Notes under the pieces: generated by a model
What the model was told of the DNA's origin: nothing
Database searches by the model: none
Seen by the model: the letters and a program-made list of their open reading frames with translations, nothing else
Position numbers and translations under genes: made by a program
From: Opitutus sp.
Lineage (GTDB): Bacteria; Verrucomicrobiota; Verrucomicrobiae; Opitutales; Opitutaceae
DNA length: 39,588 nucleotides
NCBI GenBank assembly: GCA_009695065.1
Contig: SIBR01000036.1
Location: 1-39,588, forward strand
Direction of reading: 5' to 3'
Shown: positions 34,181-39,588 of the stretch, piece after piece
How positions within the stretch are numbered: position 1 is the stretch's first letter
Layout of the letters: every line of letters begins with the position of its first letter

Positions 34181-35614
34181 CTATAGAAAACCCAGATTCG
34201 GTTTCGCGAACCGTCCGATGTTCGGGAGCACCGTCGGCAGGTCGGAGGCGCTGACGCCGAACCAGGTGGCCAGAGTCGCGGCGTATTCGTCGACGCTCGT
34301 CGTGGGAATCCAACGGCCCTGGCCGGTGTCATCCGGGCCATTAACAGTGAGCGTGGGCATCCGGCCGTAGATTTCGGTGCCGCGGACGGCCCCGCCGACG
34401 ATGAACTGGTGATTGCCCCAGCCATGGTCCGAGCCATCGCCGTTGGAGCGGTAGGTGCGACCGAAGTCGGAGGCGCTGAAGAGCGTCACCTGGTTGGCCA
34501 CTCCCAGTTCGACCGTGGCGTTATAAAAGGCCTTCACGGCCTCGCTGGTTTGTCTCAACAGGTCGGCGTGGGTGCCCGAGGTCGGCGTGGCGTTGACGAG
34601 CTGGGCGGCGTGGGTATCCCAGCCGCCGAGCTGGACGAAGAAGACCTGCCGTTTGAGCCCGAGCGCGGGCGAAGCCGCGATGAGCCGGGCGACCATCCGG
34701 AGCTGGGCGGCGGTGGTGGTCAGGTTCGTGGTGTTGCCCTGCGTGGGGAAAGGGGTGGTGAACCCCGGTGCGCCTGTGAGAACCGAGTTGAGGAGATCGG
34801 CGCCGCCGATGGCATCGAGGGAGGCGCTGGCGAACGCGGCATCGATCAGGCCGGGCTGGACTTGATTGAAGAGGTCCCTTTGGGCGGCGAAGCGGGCGGC
34901 CTGGGCGTCGCCGCGATTCGTGCTCCCCGACAGGGTAATGGCGCCGCCGGTGTTGATCGCGTACTGGCTGACGGTGTTGCCGATCTGGAAGGTGTTCTTG
35001 CCCGCGAGGCTGATCGACATGGAGATCTCGTTGTTCGCATTGAACGCGTTCACGAGGTCCGCGATCCGCCCACCCCAACCCGTGGAAATGCGCTTGTCGG
35101 GGACGCTGTGCTGCCACTGCACCTGCTGATCGCTGTGCGAGAAAAGTTGCGGCGGGAGCTTGACCGTGCCGGCGGTGTATTTGGCCTTTGGCGTCGGCTC
35201 CACCAGGGTGCCGACGTTGGCCAGAAGCGCGGCCTGGCCGGAGGCGAAGAGACTGTGGAGATCCGGCACGGCGGCATGGAGCGCCCATGTGCGACCGTCG
35301 GTGGTCCTCGGGGTGAGGCGCAGCAGGTCGGTCTGGGGCAGCGCGAGATTGGAACGGGCGCTGGCGTAGGCGGCATAGTCCGAGCCGGTCGGAATGATCA
35401 GGTTGTTGGCGTCGTTGCCCCCGTTGAGAAAGAGGCAGACGAGGGCCTTGTAGTCGGCCGGCAGCGCCGCCGCCGTCGGGGGCGTCTGCGGACCGTTGGC
35501 CGGATTGGCCGCGGCAGCCATCAGGCGAAGGCTGGACAGCGTGGAGAGGATGCCGGTGGCGCCGACGGCGGCGCAGCAGGCGGAGCCGAGGAAGTGGCGG
35601 CGGGAGGGGTTCAT
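34181..35614 (-). CDS. DUF1501 protein, Tat-exported
   Basis: A 477-residue protein with a Tat signal (SRRHFLGSACC, residues 4-14). The domain shows KALVCLFLNGGNDANNLIIP at about 57-76, LLANVGTLVEP, FSHSDQQVQWQ, VFFVQLGGWDTHAAQ (about 320-334), LFSASDFGRT and DHGWGNHQFIVGG; the His/Asp residues in these fit the alkaline-phosphatase-like fold of the family. Its reaction is unknown. It is encoded 95 bp downstream of the DUF1800 gene; the two families almost always occur together and may form a secreted complex. A 7-bp repeat lies 10 bp upstream of the ATG. Confidence 0.92.
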   Translation of the reverse strand: MNPSRRHFLGSACCAAVGATGILSTLSSLRLMAAAANPANGPQTPPTAAALPADYKALVCLFLNGGNDANNLIIPTGSDYAAYASARSNLALPQTDLLRLTPRTTDGRTWALHAAVPDLHSLFASGQAALLANVGTLVEPTPKAKYTAGTVKLPPQLFSHSDQQVQWQHSVPDKRISTGWGGRIADLVNAFNANNEISMSISLAGKNTFQIGNTVSQYAINTGGAITLSGSTNRGDAQAARFAAQRDLFNQVQPGLIDAAFASASLDAIGGADLLNSVLTGAPGFTTPFPTQGNTTNLTTTAAQLRMVARLIAASPALGLKRQVFFVQLGGWDTHAAQLVNATPTSGTHADLLRQTSEAVKAFYNATVELGVANQVTLFSASDFGRTYRSNGDGSDHGWGNHQFIVGGAVRGTEIYGRMPTLTVNGPDDTGQGRWIPTTSVDEYAATLATWFGVSASDLPTVLPNIGRFAKPNLGFL

Positions 35615-35623
35615 GGGATGAAG

Positions 35624-35651
35624 TTTAAAGTGTTAGGTTTAAGGTGTAAGG
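35624..35651. repeat. 7-bp tandem repeat, 4 units, upstream of DUF1501 gene
   Basis: Units tttaaag, tgttagg, tttaagg, tgtaagg. AT-richer than the other arrays but with the same period, in the DUF1800-DUF1501 gap. Confidence 0.8.
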
Positions 35652-35708
35652 TTCGGAGGTCCGGACCGGGGTGATCGGTAGATCCGGGCACCCAACTCCA
35701 ACGCGGGC

Positions 35709-38700
35709 TTATTTCTGCACGGCGGCAGCGGGGGAGGTGAAGGTGAGGAACACGGCGCTCTGGGCGCGCTCGAGGATCGTAGTGTTGGTGGGCAGAGTGG
35801 TCAACGCGGTGACGAGGCGTGTCCGTGCGGTGGCGCTCAGGTTTCCCGCGGCCAGCAGCGTGTTGAGGTGGTCGACGAGGGCGGCGGGATTGCTCACGAG
35901 GTTCAGTTCGTAGGTGAGATCGAGCGTGAGTGTGGAGGGAGCGGCAGTCGTGGTGGGAACGGTGGCGAGGGCAAAGGAGCGGAGGGCGTTGGGCACGGCG
36001 ATGGCGAAGTTGTCGTCCGTGATTTCAAACTCCGGCACGACCAACCCGGCGGCGGCGAGCGGCCCTGGCAGCACGTAGTCGGGATGGTAGAAGTTAAATA
36101 CCGTGGGCGAGCGTAGCGCGGCCTGCGCTAGGTTCGACTGGACGTTGGTGAGGCTGGTGGCGCTGGTCACTGTCGTGATGCTGCTTTGCGCCGCCGGGAT
36201 CAGGGTGGTGCCGGTGATGGGAAGTCCGTTGACCATAACCTGCTGGCCCAGGTAGCGGCCGTTGCTGGTCCGGGCGTTGAAGCTCCGGAGGAGGCTGGTG
36301 AGCCGGAGGAGCGGCTCTTTCACCTTCCCGTACGTGAGGTTGGCCACGATCGCCGGAGAACGTGCCTCGTAGTCGGTGAGGATGGCGCGGACCACCGCGC
36401 CGAGCTGGGTCGAACTGGTTTTCTGCTGCTGGAAAACCTGCGCGACCCGATAGACGTAGGCGGGGCTGGGATTGCTGGTGACGAGCCGCTGGATAAGCTG
36501 CCGGGCAATAAAGGGCCCCGTGTTGTCGTGGTTCACGAGGGCATCGAGGGCATCGCGAAGATCGTTCGTGCCGCCCTGGCCGGCGGGAATGACCGTCGTG
36601 CGGACCGGGCTGATGTCCTTGGCCGTGTCGTCATGCGAGAGATCAAAGAGCTGCATCGGGTTGATGTAATCCCGCGCTGCGGTGCGGAACGCGGTGCGCG
36701 ACGTCGAAGGGTACGCCCAACCGGTGAAAACCTTGGCCATTTCCGTGATAGTTTTCTGATTGTAGGCGGAAACCGGGAGGCCGTCGGCACCGAGGACGAG
36801 CGTCCCATCGGGCTGGAGCCGCAAGAGGCCGATGGTGAAGAGCTGCATGACCTCGCGGGCGTAGTTCTCGTCGGGCGTGGTGCCGCTGACGGGATCGGCC
36901 TTGGAATTACGCAGCGAACTGAGGTAACGGCCCATCATCGGGCTGAGGGTCACGTTCTCGAGCAGCGTGCGAAAATTGCCAAAGGCGCCGTTGCCCAGGT
37001 GATCGTAGTAATAGGCGAGCGGCTCGGAGTCGTTGTCGTCGCCCAGGGCGACTTCCGAGATCACTAGAATCTGGCTGAGGGCGAAAGCCACGCGCTGGCG
37101 AAGCTGATCTTCCGCGGTGAGCGCGAGCTTGAACCAGGCGGCCTGGCGGTTGATTGGGGCGAGGGCGTTCCAGTTGGTGAAGCTGCCGCTGCCGCCGAAC
37201 GCGGCCTTGTCGGCGAGGAGGGCGGCGCGGTGGGAGGAAAACGGCAGGGCGAGTTGCGCGGTGAGCCACGTGTCGATGCTGCCGCCGGTGAGGGCAGTGA
37301 TCTCTTCCCGCTTCGGGCCGAACGTCGCCTGGGTAAGGAAGCGGGCGGCATCGGTGGCGGTGACGTTCGTGAGCGAAGCGGTCGGCGGAGTCGCCGGGGT
37401 GGTGAAGAGCTGCGAGCCGGTGCCCTGGACAAATGCGCCGCGAACTTCGCCACTGGGGTAGCGCGACGAGTCGATGCGGACGGACAAGTTGCCGGTCTTC
37501 AGCGCGTCGAGGAGCGCGGCGCTGGTGTAGGTGCCCCGCGGGGTGAAGGTCCATTGTGCGCCGGCGACCTGGCCCTGGGGCAGATCGTAGACGAAGTCAT
37601 CGTTGGACCCGACGGTGAGATGGGCGGAGACCTCGGGGGAGCTGAGGTTCGAGAAGGACACGGTGATGCCGGCGATGGTGTTGCTGCTGCTGAGCAGGAT
37701 GGTCGCGGTGCCCGACGCGGTGGAGGTCGTGGCGCTGCCGGCGGGCCGGATCGCGGAGACGTAGAGCGTTGCCGGGCTGTCGGCGATCGTTACCGTGGCC
37801 GTCTTCGGCGCGCCCACGGAATACCCCGTGCCCGGGGCGACGGTGACCACGACGGTATCGGCGTCGTCGGGCTGCACATCGGGATTGGGGGAGACCGGAA
37901 TCTTCAGGGTTTGCGCGCCCGCGGGAATTGTGGCGAAGCCCACCAGCGCGGAATAGTCGACCCCGTTGACCGCCGAGCCACCGACGACGTAGTTGACGGC
38001 GACCGGCGCCAGCGTCGAGCCCGTGCGGCTGAGCGTGAACTCGCCGGGATTCAAGCCCGACTCATCGCAGGTCGGCTTGGTGGCGGCAATGGTGACGACC
38101 GTCGGGCCGCTGGCGGCAATCTGACTGGTGACGTTCACGCCGTTCTGTTCCAGCCGGGCCAGATTCACCTGGGCTGGCATCGCCCCGCCGTGAGACGTGG
38201 AACCGGCGGCGAAGTTGAGCACCGTGATTCCGCTCACCGCCACGGGCTGACCGTTGTTTTGGGAAAGATCGCCGCCGGTCACGCGGACATCGGACGCCCC
38301 GCCAAGCAGCAGGACCGGCGCCGCCGTGGTGAAAGCCGCGATGTTGCCGACAAAAACCGGCCCGGTGAATTGGACGCCGGGCGCGTAGATGCCGGTGATA
38401 CCCTTGCCCGCAAAGTAGCTGGTGTTGGCCGAGCGGATGCCGCCGAATTTTCCGGTGGGGCTGAGGACGGCGACGTAGGCGATGTCGGCGAGGCCGTCGT
38501 AGGTCATCCCGGCGGGAAACAGCGCCGGGTTGGATGCGGTGACGCGGCCGACACTGAACACGGAGAGATTGGTGGTCTCGTTGGCGCCGGTGATGATGAT
38601 GCTGGCGTGGCCGCGCATGTAGTTCACGGCCTGATTGTACCTCGCCGGGGCGGCGGGGCCGGACGCGTTGTCGAGCGCGATCGACAGCGTCCCGGCACCA

Positions 38701-39233
38701 CTGAACTCCACTTGGACGATGTCGTCGGTGAGATCGATATAGGAAACCCGCAGGATCTGACCGGGGTCAGGCGTGACGCTCGCGGCGGGTCCACCCAGCA
38801 GGATTTGATCGTAGACGAAGCCGGTTCCCGGATGCGTGATGTCAGGGAATTCCGTGCCGGCGCCGACCAGCTTGCTGGTGGTCGTCAGCCCGAGGACGGC
38901 CGAACTCGTGGTGCTCGTGGCGCCGCTGGTCACGGCCACCGTGTAAAGTCCGGTGTTGGCGGGCTGGACATTCGCGACGGTGTACGTGGCGCTCGTGGCG
39001 CCGGCGATGGCGGTGCCGTTGAACCGCCACTGATAACTCAGCGGCGCGGTACCGGTGGCGGCGACGGTGAAGGTGGCATTGGCTCCGGCCGCCGCGCTCT
39101 GGCTCTGGGGCGCGGTCGTCACGACCTGCGCTTGGGCGGAGCCGAGCCAGCCGGCGAGCAGCGCGAGGAAGCCGGATAGATGGCGCGGGAGCCGGACGCT
39201 GAGGTTCACTCGGGCACTGGGGAAGGATTTCAT
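35709..39233 (-). CDS. DUF1800 protein with Ig-like, Calx-beta and CHRD domains
   Basis: A 1174-residue secreted protein. Signal peptide to about residue 36 (ends GWLGSAQAQ). Then an Ig-like domain (about 37-117, PLSYQWRFNGTAIAGATSA), a beta-rich stretch of uncertain class (about 120-385), a Calx-beta domain (about 390-490, FTLSRTGSTLAPVAVNYVVG), a CHRD domain (about 515-605, LSSPEVSAHLTVG to YPSGEVRGAFV) and the DUF1800 domain (about 620-1165, ATDAARFLTQATFGP, YAREVMQLFTIGL, YDHLGNGAFGNFRTLL). The N-terminal modules look adhesive or carbohydrate-facing. The frame extends to 39308, but the ATG at 39233 leads directly into the basic N-region of the signal peptide. The gene is unbroken over 3.5 kb. 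Confidence 0.92.
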   Translation of the reverse strand: MKSFPSARVNLSVRLPRHLSGFLALLAGWLGSAQAQVVTTAPQSQSAAAGANATFTVAATGTAPLSYQWRFNGTAIAGATSATYTVANVQPANTGLYTVAVTSGATSTTSSAVLGLTTTSKLVGAGTEFPDITHPGTGFVYDQILLGGPAASVTPDPGQILRVSYIDLTDDIVQVEFSGAGTLSIALDNASGPAAPARYNQAVNYMRGHASIIITGANETTNLSVFSVGRVTASNPALFPAGMTYDGLADIAYVAVLSPTGKFGGIRSANTSYFAGKGITGIYAPGVQFTGPVFVGNIAAFTTAAPVLLLGGASDVRVTGGDLSQNNGQPVAVSGITVLNFAAGSTSHGGAMPAQVNLARLEQNGVNVTSQIAASGPTVVTIAATKPTCDESGLNPGEFTLSRTGSTLAPVAVNYVVGGSAVNGVDYSALVGFATIPAGAQTLKIPVSPNPDVQPDDADTVVVTVAPGTGYSVGAPKTATVTIADSPATLYVSAIRPAGSATTSTASGTATILLSSSNTIAGITVSFSNLSSPEVSAHLTVGSNDDFVYDLPQGQVAGAQWTFTPRGTYTSAALLDALKTGNLSVRIDSSRYPSGEVRGAFVQGTGSQLFTTPATPPTASLTNVTATDAARFLTQATFGPKREEITALTGGSIDTWLTAQLALPFSSHRAALLADKAAFGGSGSFTNWNALAPINRQAAWFKLALTAEDQLRQRVAFALSQILVISEVALGDDNDSEPLAYYYDHLGNGAFGNFRTLLENVTLSPMMGRYLSSLRNSKADPVSGTTPDENYAREVMQLFTIGLLRLQPDGTLVLGADGLPVSAYNQKTITEMAKVFTGWAYPSTSRTAFRTAARDYINPMQLFDLSHDDTAKDISPVRTTVIPAGQGGTNDLRDALDALVNHDNTGPFIARQLIQRLVTSNPSPAYVYRVAQVFQQQKTSSTQLGAVVRAILTDYEARSPAIVANLTYGKVKEPLLRLTSLLRSFNARTSNGRYLGQQVMVNGLPITGTTLIPAAQSSITTVTSATSLTNVQSNLAQAALRSPTVFNFYHPDYVLPGPLAAAGLVVPEFEITDDNFAIAVPNALRSFALATVPTTTAAPSTLTLDLTYELNLVSNPAALVDHLNTLLAAGNLSATARTRLVTALTTLPTNTTILERAQSAVFLTFTSPAAAVQK

Positions 39234-39463
39234 GCGAAGCGGGCGGGGCGGGCGAAGACCACGAAAGCGTTGAGCCGAAAACGCCGACAAAACGCTCAAG
39301 TAACACATTGGCGAAAAGATTGTTGCGGGCGGATAGTTTGCAAGCTTTAGCAGAGGCGCGGCTCCAGCTGGCCCACGGGTCGGAAAACTCGGGCCGGGGT
39401 TCGGCGGCTGGCCTCCAGACGCTGGAATTCAGCAGCCATCACGGCTGTCCAGTTAAGGGCTGA
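39234..39463. other. Upstream region of the DUF1800 gene
   Basis: About 230 bp without a recognised gene or repeat. It should hold the promoter of the DUF1800-DUF1501-pseudopilin group, but no -35/-10 pair is clear. Confidence 0.4.
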
Positions 39464-39588
39464 TTAAAATTTCGCATAGTGGGCATATTCATTGAGTAGC
39501 GAGACAAACAAGGTGTCTTCGAGCTGGACGCGGAGAAACCAGCTCGTGCTGTTCTGCTCCCAGCATGAACAACGCTCCGACTGTTTTC
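39464..39588 (-). CDS. Possible C-terminal end of an unknown protein
   Basis: An open minus-strand frame enters from the right edge and ends at TAA 39464-39466 after 40 residues (ending VSLLNEYAHYAKF). Its base composition is lower in GC than the flanks and the text is not low-complexity, which makes it more like a protein than the other frames. It matches no family I recognise and is too short to judge. Confidence 0.3.
   Translation of the reverse strand, partial: KQSERCSCWEQNSTSWFLRVQLEDTLFVSLLNEYAHYAKF

Noticed and set aside
37230..39179. A 649-codon plus-strand frame opposite the DUF1800 gene
   Set aside because: Gly/Arg/Asp-rich antisense shadow without any domain; the minus-strand protein has clear modules.

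Overview
The window is GC-rich and carries markers typical of Verrucomicrobiota, most likely Opitutaceae. These are a DUF1800/DUF1501 pair with a pseudopilin-like third gene, a ThuA protein, Tat-exported enolase-superfamily and WD40 proteins, and RAYT-linked palindromic repeats. The taxonomic placement is inferred from gene content; no rRNA is present. Almost every gene is on the minus strand. The exceptions are the mtrA/mtrB relics, the azurin gene and the RAYT gene.

Layout. 1-170: 5' tip of an IS3-family element. 407-3671: modA, modB and a sialidase-fold protein with a degenerate CusF-like tail; no modC is present. 4323-4666: NmrA-type pseudogene with a large internal deletion. 4675-8848: WD40 protein, two-domain VOC protein and an enolase-superfamily enzyme. 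9327-13037: a porin-cytochrome (MtrA/MtrB type) extracellular electron transfer locus broken by about seven frameshifts and one nonsense codon. 13333-13809: an intact azurin-like cupredoxin. 13810-14337: two 150-bp elements with 3-bp target duplications. 14338-15282: ThuA. 15389-16272: a RAYT gene with an in-frame stop, inside a cluster of REP/REPIN hairpins.

16288-33240 is a heavy-metal island read on the minus strand. In transcription order it holds a Cys-rich secreted protein, CusB, CusA, a second Cys-rich secreted protein, CzcC, CzcA, a monoheme cytochrome, two PepSY membrane proteins, a copper P-type ATPase, a lipoprotein and a CobW/G3E GTPase. Together they look like periplasmic and cytoplasmic copper/silver and divalent-metal export plus metal-cofactor handling, with an embedded putative membrane redox module. 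33445-39233 is the pseudopilin-like / DUF1501 / DUF1800 trio.

The strongest unexplained signal is a family of tandem repeats with a constant period of 7 bp but different unit sequences. They occur at eleven places, five intergenic and six in frame inside open genes. The window also holds several families of inverted-repeat elements, one of them inserted in frame in the WD40 gene. No rRNA, tRNA or CRISPR array was seen.
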